From contig CM016928.1 of the NCBI GenBank assembly GCA_006247105.1, forward strand, positions 620,001 through 684,000: DNA of 64,000 bases, given 5' to 3'. The translations under genes were made by a program, and so were the position numbers. Below, piece after piece: positions 8,499-17,458 of this stretch. Positions within the stretch are counted from its first letter, which is position 1. Every line of letters begins with the position of its first letter. The DNA is from Giardia muris (taxonomy: Eukaryota; Fornicata; Diplomonadida; Hexamitidae). The notes under the pieces are model-generated. The model worked only from the letters and a program-made list of their open reading frames with translations, was not told the DNA's origin and did no database searches.

Positions 8499-9752
8499 CT
8501 AGAGGTACACCTTGACAGTGTTGTCGATGGGAGTCCTGCAGAGCGGGCAGGTCTGGCCTTTGAGCTGACTCGAACAGCCAGAGCAGGTGCAGATGTGCTT
8601 GCAGGGCTGGAGGAGCGTGTCCTTCGGATTCGTGGGGCAGACAATGCAGCTACTCGATTGGAGGACGGCCCGGGACGTCGTGATGGTCTTCAGTGAGGTT
8701 GTCAGGTTCCTCTCGAGCTCGTCAGTCCTCTCCTGGAGGTGGGCAGTGAGCTCTGCGATCCTTCGACCGTGCTCCTGCCGTTCTGCGGCCACCTCGGCGT
8801 CTTTCTCCTCGAGGCGCCGCTGTAGAGATGCGATCTCTGCAGCGTTCGTCTTTCGGTCCTGCTGCTCAGTGAGCTGCCTGAGGAAGTTCAGCTCAGCAAT
8901 GATGTTGGAGAATGCGTTCTCTGCATGCTGGGCGTCGTCCCCAGAGAAGGCAGTGCTGAGTTCTTGCATGGTCAGCAGCTTCCTCTGTGCAACCGAGAGG
9001 TGACGTCCGACTCCCACTCCTGCTCCCGCGTCGTCTCGAAGAATGCGGGCACAACACTGACATCGAGTATGGTGACTGGCCTTCGAACCAACAGACTCTG
9101 CAATATCGAGGGCTGACTCGCCCTGGGAGTTCTCAAGGTCCGCCTCTTCCAGAAGGAGCTTCACGCATCCGACTTCCCCGTGCTGTGCGGCGAGCATCAG
9201 GGCTGTCCGACCCTCCTAGTCCTGCATCCGGAGCTCCTGAGTTCGGAGAAGACGGACGAACTCCACCTCGCCCCTCTCTGCGGCGTACATGAGTGCCGTC
9301 CGTCCATCCGTGTCCTTCCTTCCCGCTTCATCCAGATGAGCATGGAAGGCCTCCCGGTCTCCTGCGATGATGGCCTGGATGAGGGACGTGATGTCGACCG
9401 CAGGGGGAAGAAGCCGAAGGACCAGGTTATCGGGGGAGTCCCGTTCTAGAAGAGCGATAAGTTCCTTGCTGTTCCTGGGATTCGCACGTGCAATGTGACC
9501 TGCTGTGTCGCCTTGGGAGTCGCGAAGGCCGAGCTCATACGGTTCAAGGAGAGCGACGATGTCCGTACTTCCTCGGGCTGCACACATCAGGGGCGTCCAG
9601 CTGCTTCGGTGCTTCTTTCCGACATCCGTGACTTTGGGCCTCACGGTCTTGCTATCCCCCTTACGAACGCCTTCATCGAGAACGTAAAGGTGTTTCCTGA
9701 GCATTGGGAGCATCCTATCCCTCCGGTCCCTGAGGCCGGGGGCCCACTCCAT
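8499..9752 (-). pseudogene. Ankyrin-coiled-coil-RING gene interrupted by in-frame TAG
   Basis: Two same-frame open segments are separated by a single TAG at 9216-9218 (plus-strand cta). The stop falls within an ankyrin repeat, right after ELRMQD and before EGRTALMLAA, where intact paralogues read MQDN-G-WTALM. The upstream segment has ankyrin repeats. The downstream one has a repeat, a coiled coil (about 65 residues) and a C-terminal IAP-type RING (CIVC, CKHICTCSGC, CPLC) that should act as a ubiquitin E3. No A/T-rich initiator precedes the first ATG (9752), so the 5' end may also be lost. It is either a pseudogene, a readthrough gene or a sequencing error. The last 136 bp are the inner end of the left repeat arm and are identical to the end of the intact paralogue at 12786-14390. 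Confidence 0.75.
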
Positions 9753-10097
9753 CAGCACAGAAAGAGAATAGACCCTGGGATTCAGTGCTCCTTCCGAGCC
9801 TGCGGAACGGCCCGTTCACTCAGGGTGCTCTCGTCCCTGGATGAGCTCCCACTGGTCATCGGTCTCCCCTTATAGCCCCCCAATCTCCTGGTGATGATCG
9901 GGCCCGTTCCCCTCTCAAGGACGAATGGCCTCTGACGAGAGCCGTGCCAGACGGAGAGAGGGCCCCACTGGCTTCCCGGGGACGGGTGCATCGATCTGGA
10001 CGCCCCTCTGTTGTCGAGGGGATGCGAGATGGCGGGTCGGCCTCTTGGACCGGAGGAGCGTCCTCAGTGAGAGGGAGGATGGGGTTGACGTTCAAAA
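9753..10097. other. GC-rich gap between divergent ankyrin genes
   Basis: No supported gene is seen. The stretch ends in TTCAAAA directly before the ATG at 10098, a typical initiator. The end facing the broken ankyrin gene has no such element. Confidence 0.5.
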
Positions 10098-11117
10098 ATG
10101 TCCTCCACTGACTTGATGAGGGCAGCCTTGAATGGAGATCTTGAGGGCGTCGAGGCCAACCTCGGAGATATTGGGAAGCAGAATAAAGGTGGTTGGACGG
10201 CCTTGATGTATGCCGTAGAGAAAGGCCACGCTAACTGCATTCCCCTCCTTAAGGAGGAGATTAGAATGCAGGACAACGACGGGTGGACTGCATTGATGAA
10301 GGCCGCAATATTTGGCTACACAGACTGCGTTCGACTCCTCCTCTCCGAGGCAAGAAAGCAGACAACGAAGGAATGGAGAGTTTTCCCTCCTGGAACAACG
10401 GCGCTCATGGTGGCCTCCTTCAACGGCCAAGTAGATTGCATTCTCCTACTTGAGAAAGAGATCGGGATCCAGGATAATGAGGGATGGACCGCACTGATGC
10501 ATGCCGCCTACAATGGCAAAATAGACTGTGCTCGACTCCTTCTTTCTGAAGCTGGGAAACAAACAACGAAGGAATGGAACGAGTATTCCCCTGACGAATG
10601 GGATAGTTCTGATTCTGAAGAACAATACGGTTTTCCTCCTGGAATGACTGCACTCATGATCGCAGTCCGTCAGAACTGTCCTGAGATGATTGAACTTCTC
10701 CTCCCCTATGAACAGGGAATGGGAGATTCCAAGGGACATACTGCTCAATGGTACGCAAATAACGGTGATTTAGGTGAGGACGACTTCACTAGTGTTTGTG
10801 AGCTCCTCAAGAATGAAGGAACGGAAAGAATTCATCCACCATCGAATCTTGGTGATGTGCTTAGACTCCAGGAGCACCTTAGCAAACTCACAACTGAGAA
10901 TGAGACCCTCAAAATGGAACTCGCAGACCAGAAGGCCCAGAACATCGCCCTCGAAAAGGAGGTTACCCAATTGAGGACCGAGAGCCATGACATGAAAGAC
11001 CTTCAGAGACGCCTCGAGGAAGTGGAGGAGGAGAAGAGGATCCTCCTCCAGAACCTCGCTGCTGTCGGGGGCAGGCTCACCAACCACCCCCAGGGCATTG
11101 GAACGCCCACTGGATGA
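10098..11117 (+). CDS. Ankyrin-repeat protein with C-terminal coiled coil, no RING
   Basis: The 339-residue protein starts behind TTCAAAA. Residues 1-240 are ankyrin repeats of the Giardia 21.1 style (GWTALMYAVEKGHANCIPLL, GWTALMHAAYNGKIDCARLL). Two repeats carry inserts after KQTTKEW. Residues about 255-325 form a coiled coil (LKMELADQKAQNIALEKEV). The protein ends abruptly at GTPTG, just where the neighbouring paralogues continue into a RING finger. Loss of the RING by truncation or frameshift is likely, leaving a binder without E3 function. Repeat sequences are very close to those of the 12786 gene, showing local duplication. Confidence 0.8.
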   Translation: MSSTDLMRAALNGDLEGVEANLGDIGKQNKGGWTALMYAVEKGHANCIPLLKEEIRMQDNDGWTALMKAAIFGYTDCVRLLLSEARKQTTKEWRVFPPGTTALMVASFNGQVDCILLLEKEIGIQDNEGWTALMHAAYNGKIDCARLLLSEAGKQTTKEWNEYSPDEWDSSDSEEQYGFPPGMTALMIAVRQNCPEMIELLLPYEQGMGDSKGHTAQWYANNGDLGEDDFTSVCELLKNEGTERIHPPSNLGDVLRLQEHLSKLTTENETLKMELADQKAQNIALEKEVTQLRTESHDMKDLQRRLEEVEEEKRILLQNLAAVGGRLTNHPQGIGTPTG

Positions 11118-12785
11118 CCTGCGTCCGGAGGCAGGGGCAGGAGGTCGGAAGGCCCGGCCGGATGAAGGAGTCCCCGTCGGTCCTCCTATGGGCCTCCGGG
11201 ATCAACGGTCATCGTCCAGTGCCCCGGTCTTCGTCCTTCGATCAAGAGGAGTGAACGGGATCACGGGAGGGACGAGAGGACGACCATGAGCCCCGGTTGA
11301 TCCCAACCCGTCTCCATGAAGGAGGGCCGGCCTCCTCGGATCTGCCTGAGGGCATGGATGGAGAGCGGGGAAGGGCACCAGGCCGTGCATGGCTGTGTGA
11401 GCCAATCCCGGCTGCTCACTGCTCCGGACTCGTGACAGAAGTGGGTGTCCGGAGTTCACGCCCTCCAGCTTGTGGGGCCGTGCCACGAACTGGAGCCTGT
11501 TCGAGGAGCGTGAGGTGCACGGGTCGACGCCACCATGGACAGTATCCTCCTTGGTCGTCCCACGATGCACTGAGAATCATCGGGGATGACAGCATCCACG
11601 ACGACGGGTCCTCAGGCACAGGGAAGACCGTCCGAGTCGAACGGAGTTCCGTGGTTGGGCGTCAGTCGGTTCGTGGAAGGACACGTTCTACCTCCTTCCC
11701 GACTGTGGTGGCATCGGGAGGTCCACCATCGGCTGGGGACGTCGGGGGGACCTGGAACTTCAAAGTGCTTGTTCAGTCACAGAACACAGCATACACCAGC
11801 ACAACAACACACCCGTCCTTAGCATACTACTCCCTTATCCGACTATAAGGACGCGACCCTTGACCTCCTTGAACCATCCCGTAAGAGATCTCTTTCATGC
11901 GCCTCCTTTCGCTTTCGGATGCCCCTCTCTCGGAGGAACTCTCTACCCCCCTTCACCCGACCGGCTCTACCGTACCGGAACCTTCACTATCTGACGGAGG
12001 AGGACCTTAACCCCCTGGCCCTTTGCAACAGTTCTGGCACAGGGGGGTCTTTCATCGATCCATCGTCCGTAGCAGAAACCCGCCTCTCCACCCCCCTCAT
12101 CGATTTCACGGACACCTCGTCGTTCGAGCCCTCTGAGTCTTCTGTATTTGAGGAGCAGATCCCCCGAAGAGCAACCTCCAGCTATGGATAGAGGGTAGCT
12201 CTCGACCCACGACATTCTAGAGTCAAGCAGGAACGTGACCCCATCGACCGAGGAGACCCATATCTCCATATCAGACTCCTCGGACTTCGAGGTAATCGAG
12301 CCGCACGACACGGACGATGAGGAGCTCTACGATGCCAGCCAGTCCGCTGTAGAGGTCCTCGTGACCAGGGGATCTGGGGAGACATCCAGTTCAACGAGCA
12401 AAGCACGTACAGGGAGGCCCTGGGTCGACCAACCTCTTTTCTGCTCAGACGACTGCACGTGCAGGGGCGATCGGACCGTCCCACTGCTCGACCGCCAGAG
12501 AGGCCCATGTCTCTGCAAGACCTCTCTGTCGTCGGGGACGGATCCGCCACCTGGGATGGTGAGAGATGCTCCTCTTGGGGCGGGGTGGTAGTCATCCCCG
12601 CGGGCCTGGAGGCACGAGTAGGGCTGTGGAGGAGTGAACGGACGCGGGGCCTCTGCCCGCCCGGGGAGACCGTTCCGAGAGGTCCTCTCAGGCAGGGACG
12701 TGGGGAACGCCCCGTCGTGCCCCTTCTGAGGGGACTGGGATGGGGGCGTCCTCAGGTGAAGAAAGTGGACATCTGATTCTCAAAA
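11118..12785. other. 1.67-kb GC-rich region with ORF relics
   Basis: No gene has a convincing initiator or recognisable domain here. Short open frames occur throughout. Two of them, near 11919-12191 and 12235-12420 in different frames, are Ser/Asp/Glu-rich and could be relics of one gene. The region ends with TCTCAAAA, the initiator of the next ankyrin gene. Confidence 0.5.
11919..12420 (+). pseudogene. Possible relic of an acidic Ser-rich coding region
   Basis: The frame at 11919-12191 includes a plausible protein-like stretch (TEEDLNPLALC, then LIDFTDTSSFEPSESSVFEE). It stops at TAG. About 45 bp later another frame continues in similar acidic style (ISISDSSDFEVIEPHD, then DDEELYDASQSAVEVL). 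Shared composition across a frame change suggests one decayed reading frame. No homologue is recognised, and chance ORFs in GC-rich DNA are a real alternative. Confidence 0.25.
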
Positions 12786-14390
12786 ATGTCTGATACGGCA
12801 TTGATGAAGGCGGCTAAAGCTGGAGATCTCGAAGCCATGAGGGCCAATCTCAATGAGGTTGGAAGAAAGGATGAAAATGGTGGGACAGCCCTGATGAGAG
12901 CTGCTCTTAGAGGCCATATAAACTGTGTTCAACTCCTTCTCTCAGAAACCGGGGGGCAAACGACGAGAAACTGCAATGGGTTATCTCCTGGAGCAACTGC
13001 CCTCATGCTTGCAGCCCACCGGAACCACATCGAGATCGTCCAACTTCTCATCCCTTACGAACAGAAGATGAAGAACAATAATGGAGAGACAGCCTTGATG
13101 CAGGCCGCGATGTGGGGGCACGTCAACTGCATTCCCCTCCTCGAGGGGGAGATCGGGATGCAGGACAACTGGGGATTGACCGCACTGATGCATGCCGCCT
13201 ACAATGGAAAGACAGACTGTGCCCGACTCCTTCTTTCTGAAGCTGGGAAGCAGACGACGAAGGAATGGTATGGGTTCCCCCCTAGAACAACTGCTCTCAT
13301 GATGGCAGCTCGCCGGAACCATCCCGATATCGTTGAACTCCTTCTTCTATATGAACAGGGTATGGAGAATTTCTATAAGCACACAGCCAAGTGGCACGCA
13401 TACAACAGTTCAAAGAAAGGTAACTTCACCCGAGTCTGCGAACTCCTTGAGAACGAGGGGACAGAACGTATACCTCCACCTTCCAAAGGACCGCTGATGT
13501 TCTTAGTTTCCGCCGTGATGGGGGATGTTGATGGAATTCAGAAGAATCTGAGCTATGTGGGTTATCAAGGGCCGAATGGAATGACAGCACTGATGTTGGC
13601 TGCAGAGAAGGGTCACACAAATTGCATTCCTCTCCTCAAAAGGGAGATTGGGAAGCAGAACAGAAATGGGGAGACTGCCTTGATGAGAACCGCCTACAAC
13701 GGCCACAAAGATTGCATCTTCCTGCTTGAAAAAGAGATTGGGATGCAGAACAAGAATGGTTGGACAGCCTTGATGCTAGCAGCAGCGAAAGGTCACGCTA
13801 AATGCATTCCTCTTCTCAGGAAGGAGCTTGGAATGAGGGATAATTACGGAAACACGACCTTGATGAAAGCCGCTTATAACGGCCACAAGAACTGCGTCCA
13901 ACTTCTTCTTTCCGAGGCAGGGAAGAAAACGACAGATGAATGGGAGAATACTTTTGATGGCTATCTCCCCGGAATGACGGCTCTCATGATAGCAGCCCAC
14001 CGGAACCGCCCCGATATCGTTGAGCTCCTTCTCCCCTACGAACAGGGAATGAAAGACTCTAAAGGACACACAGCTCAATGGTATGCGAACAACGGTTCAA
14101 GGGGAGGAGACTTCACCCGTGTCCGTCAGCTCCTCGAGAATGAGGGCACGGAACGGATCCCTCCCCCGACTCCTGGAGCAGCCGGCCGGAGAGGCGTCAA
14201 GAAGCTCTCCTCGTCCAGGAGCCTTCCAGAAGGGATGACCTGTGTCATCTGCCTCACGAATCCGAAGGACACGCTCCTCCAGCCCTGCAAGCACATCTGC
14301 ACCTGCTCTGGCTGTTCGAGTCAGCTCAAAGGCCAGACCTGCCCGCTCTGCAGGACTCCCATCGACAACACTGTCAAGGTGTACCTCTAG
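12786..14390 (+). CDS. Ankyrin-repeat RING-finger protein (putative E3 ligase)
   Basis: The 534-residue protein begins behind TCTCAAAA. It consists of about ten ankyrin repeats (motif GxTALMxAAxxGHxxCIPLL) with two or three longer repeats carrying KQTTKEW-type inserts. A short linker follows, then a C-terminal IAP-like RING: CVIC, CKHICTCSGC, CPLC, ending TVKVYL. Ankyrins would bind substrates and the RING would recruit a ubiquitin E2. Unlike the gene at 8499-9752 it has no coiled coil before the RING. Codons for the RING from 14255 on belong to the right repeat arm and match the broken paralogue exactly, so the two RINGs are either freshly duplicated or homogenised. Confidence 0.85.
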   Translation: MSDTALMKAAKAGDLEAMRANLNEVGRKDENGGTALMRAALRGHINCVQLLLSETGGQTTRNCNGLSPGATALMLAAHRNHIEIVQLLIPYEQKMKNNNGETALMQAAMWGHVNCIPLLEGEIGMQDNWGLTALMHAAYNGKTDCARLLLSEAGKQTTKEWYGFPPRTTALMMAARRNHPDIVELLLLYEQGMENFYKHTAKWHAYNSSKKGNFTRVCELLENEGTERIPPPSKGPLMFLVSAVMGDVDGIQKNLSYVGYQGPNGMTALMLAAEKGHTNCIPLLKREIGKQNRNGETALMRTAYNGHKDCIFLLEKEIGMQNKNGWTALMLAAAKGHAKCIPLLRKELGMRDNYGNTTLMKAAYNGHKNCVQLLLSEAGKKTTDEWENTFDGYLPGMTALMIAAHRNRPDIVELLLPYEQGMKDSKGHTAQWYANNGSRGGDFTRVRQLLENEGTERIPPPTPGAAGRRGVKKLSSSRSLPEGMTCVICLTNPKDTLLQPCKHICTCSGCSSQLKGQTCPLCRTPIDNTVKVYL

Positions 14391-14606
14391 GACTCTCATA
14401 TCTTACATCCACTGTCTTCGACGTCAACGAAGTGCGTGGAGTGCCTGGCTGGATGTTCCTCAACTCCCCGAGGGTGGAGACCCAAGGGCTTCAACAAGTA
14501 GGCCTGGAGAGGGTCTTCAAGAGAGGGGTCCTTCCCATCGAGACGGAGAGTCGGAAGGTGACAGGACGAGAAGGAGTGGGCGGTGTCTTCCTCGAAGAGA
14601 GCGAAG

Positions 14607-14694
14607 CTGGAGTGCCGGGAATCGAACCCGGGTAACGGCATGAGTACCAGATTGTTCTTCAAGAGCCGTCGTGCTCCCACTACACCACACCCCA
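14607..14694 (-). tRNA. Probable tRNA with 18-nt intron, possibly Gln(UUG) (right copy)
   Basis: This copy is identical in reverse complement to 8195-8282: same acceptor, D, anticodon and T stems, same 25-nt anticodon loop and the same doubt over isotype. It lies about 217 bp beyond the stop of the ankyrin-RING gene and faces it. Confidence 0.72.
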
Positions 14695-15890
14695 CTGCCC
14701 GGGGCCTAGCCCTCCTCCTCCTGTATCGCCGGTCGTGCTGGGCCAGACGTCTTCTTGCATAAGCGAGAGTGGCTCTCTTGTCCAGCAGGGAGGTCTGCCC
14801 CGAGTACTTCTCTTCTGCACGGAGGACCATCAATGTGGTATTGCGGGGATCGACATCTTCGTTCTCCTTGTTATGGGAGGAGACCTGTCTTCCCAGTTAA
14901 AAGCTCAATGAAGGGCCTGAGTCAAGGGATTTGTCAGCCCAGAGTGAAGTATTGCACACTGGGAAGGGTCTTGAGATTGGTGGTGGAGAGGATGGGGCGA
15001 CGACCCAGAGAAATCCTAGGATTTCTTACAGGATCAGTTCGACAGTGCTTCAGCGTATATCCGAGAGGGAAGTCTAGGAGCGAAGGTGATCAACATGACG
15101 AGAACATACCATTCGGGATCCGGTCTCTGGCTGGTGCAGGCTAAGCTACATCAATCAATTGTCTAGCAGCAAAAGGTTGCCATACAAGAGGTCTTTGAGG
15201 TAGTGAACTCCTCATAGAAGAGTGACTGCCCATGAGTGAAAATGGTAGAATGAAGCACTTTACTCAGTGGAAGGAGCCGGAGATGGGCAGCCGATCAAAG
15301 CTTGAACGATATCTAAAAGGCTGAAATCGCTATTTAGCGTATCCACAATACGTCCGACTGCAAGATAGCGATCGTGCTCGACTCATGAGAAGGGTAGTGA
15401 TTCGGAGATAATCGAGTACGGACTTCTGTGTCAAATCTCCTCAATAACCTGCTCTCTTGAGCCCGCAGGTTGTGATCTAAGCCGTTCTACGACAACACAG
15501 ATGACTTGGATCTTCCCTTTGTGTAGAACTGAAATGAGTCGAGAGGTGCGTTACCAAGAGTGAGTTCCGACGGCCCTCCCAGTAACAAAGATAAGAGCTC
15601 TTCGAGATCCAATTAACGATTCCTAAGTGACCTCCCGGAGGAACATAGCGTCTGCGTTCCTAATCTTGAGATTTGTTAACAACAGTTTCCTCTTCTATAA
15701 GTCGAGACATAGACCGACCACAGTAGGAAAATACTCCCAACCTCGATTCCAACCCAATAACCAAATCGAGTGCCTCAAGGAGAGCCAAGAACGGGAAGGT
15801 TCCCACGGTAACTCATAGATCCCTTAGTCCCTCAACGGGAATAGCTTACAATCAGGACTTGTTCGTTGATTCTGATCAACCCCGTGAAAA
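14695..15890. other. 1.2-kb non-coding region in right repeat arm
   Basis: This is the mirror copy of 6999-8194, with the 18-bp palindrome at 15009-15026. No protein gene can be supported. Confidence 0.6.
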
Positions 15891-16649
15891 ATGCCTGAGC
15901 TAGACTTCGGTAGCAGTTCTGAAGGCTCTGAGGGGTCAGGAGGCGACTCGTGGGCAAAGAACGCCGAGCGCCTCAGCAAGAAGAAGCAGCAGCAAGCGGC
16001 CGAGGAACAGAAGCGACAAGACGAGCAAGCGCTGGCCGAGCGCCGTCGGAATCTTCGTAACCGTGAGCGTGAGGTATTCTCGGGGTCCACTCCCATGGAT
16101 ACAGGTGAAGGAAGTCACCGAGTTGCTGCCCGTCAACGCGCGGAGCAAAGCATCGATGCGGCGAAGCGCATGCTTGACGATTCCTCTGAATCCGAGGAGT
16201 CTGCCACCAAGAAGGCAAACAAAGACCAGCCTGGTATTCGTAGTCTGGAGGATGACTTCATGCATGTGGAGGGCGCTGAGAAGACGATGAAGAGTCTCAA
16301 GAGTATTGATGATCTCCCAGCCGAGACGGCGAACGACTTCGATCGCCTTGCAGACAGGGTCGTAGAGAAGCTCCGGAGCACCTTGAAGCGTACGGCTCGC
16401 GAGGACAACGACGTCCTCTATATGGCCTGTCTAAAACGCATCATCACAGGCGCGGTTGAACCACTTTATCCCGAGGATGTTAAAGAGCTCTCGGATGTCT
16501 GTGCCCGCATCTCCGCAGAGATGTATCGTCGTGAGCAAGACAAAAAGAAGAAAAAGAAGGGTAGTGGGAAGCCCCAGATCTATGTGGGTGGCTCCTCGTC
16601 AGGACACCAGAAGTATGACAATGCTTGCGGGTACGACGACTTTATATAA
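15891..16649 (+). CDS. EIF3J: Translation initiation factor eIF3 subunit J-like (right copy)
   Basis: The protein is identical to that of 6240-6998: 252 residues, acidic start, Ala/Gln/Lys helix, helical core, Lys-rich patch and GYDDFI tail. It retains its GTGAAAA initiator, so it should be expressed. If both arms are real, the cell has doubled dosage of this factor. Confidence 0.72.
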   Translation: MPELDFGSSSEGSEGSGGDSWAKNAERLSKKKQQQAAEEQKRQDEQALAERRRNLRNREREVFSGSTPMDTGEGSHRVAARQRAEQSIDAAKRMLDDSSESEESATKKANKDQPGIRSLEDDFMHVEGAEKTMKSLKSIDDLPAETANDFDRLADRVVEKLRSTLKRTAREDNDVLYMACLKRIITGAVEPLYPEDVKELSDVCARISAEMYRREQDKKKKKKGSGKPQIYVGGSSSGHQKYDNACGYDDFI

Positions 16650-16659
16650 GGGTAAACAT

Positions 16660-17181
16660 TCACCTCCTCCCGCCCCGCCGTAGGTTCGCGGCGCGTTGAG
16701 CCTTGTTCTTTGCGATGCGTGCCAAGCGCGCTTCCCGAACCACTGTAAAGGCATCCTTCGCCCCTGGATAATCATCAACCCCCTCCTTTGCAGGGATGAT
16801 CGGGTCATACTCTGTCGTGTTATCTGTCCGTCGATTCCTCCCATAACGTGGACGGTATTCCTTGACCTTCTCGTCATACACAAGCCGTGATCTCTTTCGC
16901 TTCTTGATCCCTTTCGTCTTGGCGAACAGTTCCCATCGAGTTGGCTCCCGCGGCTTTGGAAGAGGCTTCTCACGCGGAAGATGAAGGATCGGAGGAGGTA
17001 ACGTCCCCATAAGCCCGATGTTGCTTGATACTCGAGGGAGCTGCACAAACTCCTTGCAGAGGGCTGCAACGGTCCGAACAGCGACATCCATCATCTGATG
17101 CTCGTCTGTCTCAGGTTCCAGAAGCCCCGGCGGCAAGGGTGTTGGATCAGTCGCCATGAGATAATGAAGGTCGAATTGCAT
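16660..17181 (-). CDS. RRS1: Ribosome biogenesis regulatory protein RRS1 (right copy)
   Basis: The protein is identical to that of 5708-6229, with the LPREKPLPKPREPTRWELFA signature. Its immediate upstream DNA is only 106 bp of copied ZMYND12-like 3' sequence before the repeat breaks, so any promoter must lie in that copied piece or in unique DNA beyond 17287. Confidence 0.85.
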   Translation of the reverse strand: MQFDLHYLMATDPTPLPPGLLEPETDEHQMMDVAVRTVAALCKEFVQLPRVSSNIGLMGTLPPPILHLPREKPLPKPREPTRWELFAKTKGIKKRKRSRLVYDEKVKEYRPRYGRNRRTDNTTEYDPIIPAKEGVDDYPGAKDAFTVVREARLARIAKNKAQRAANLRRGGRR

Positions 17182-17287
17182 TTATCGTAGGTGTGAGAAA
17201 CGAGTGATGAAGGCCGAGAGCGCGTCCATCGTCTCCCGCGCCTCTGAGGCGTATGCCTTGGCCTCGGCGGAGTATGGTGAGGCCCAG
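17182..17287 (-). pseudogene. Orphan 3' fragment of the ZMYND12-like gene
   Basis: This is the reverse complement of 5602-5707, the last 35 codons and stop of the ZMYND12-like gene. Nothing related continues past 17287, so it marks the duplication breakpoint. Confidence 0.9.
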
Positions 17288-17458
17288 ATGAGGCAACTCC
17301 TCCTGAATCCTATTTTGAATCTTGCCTTTAGTTATCTCAATCTACCCCCCCAAACCTCTAGAATCTCCCGCTACGTTTCTACCCCCACACCAATTCACCC
17401 TCTCCTCCCGCGATCCCCTGTCCATCTACGAACTGATCCCTCACCCCTCCAGATAAAA

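Larger units (their letters stand above)
5602..8634 (+). repeat. Left arm of 3,033-bp inverted repeat
   Basis: Every open frame here recurs in reverse complement at 14255-17287 with the same length and sequence (paired coordinates sum to 22889). I compared both edges by eye: identity stops at 5602/17287 inside the ZMYND12-like gene and at 8634/14255 inside the RING codons of two ankyrin genes. The arm carries RRS1, eIF3j, non-coding DNA and a tRNA. Identity of all translated frames implies near-perfect nucleotide identity, but I did not check every base. Confidence 0.95.
14255..17287 (-). repeat. Right arm of 3,033-bp inverted repeat
   Basis: This is the reverse complement of 5602-8634. It starts inside RING codons of the intact ankyrin gene and ends with an orphan 106-bp copy of the 3' end of the ZMYND12-like gene. 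The intact ZMYND12-like gene is on the left, so the left arm is probably the ancestral locus and the right arm the copy. Confidence 0.95.

Noticed and set aside
11297..11848. 183-codon frame in the GC-rich spacer
   Set aside because: Composition is that of random GC-rich DNA (Arg/Gly/Ser/Pro), no A/T-rich initiator, no domain.
5602..17287. Transposon or virus with long terminal inverted repeats
   Set aside because: No transposase, polymerase or target-site duplication is seen, and the arms contain ordinary housekeeping genes.
17204..17458. 5' extension of the FHA/BRCT gene
   Set aside because: It reads antisense through the duplicated ZMYND12-like fragment and lacks an initiator; the FHA domain begins right at 17459.
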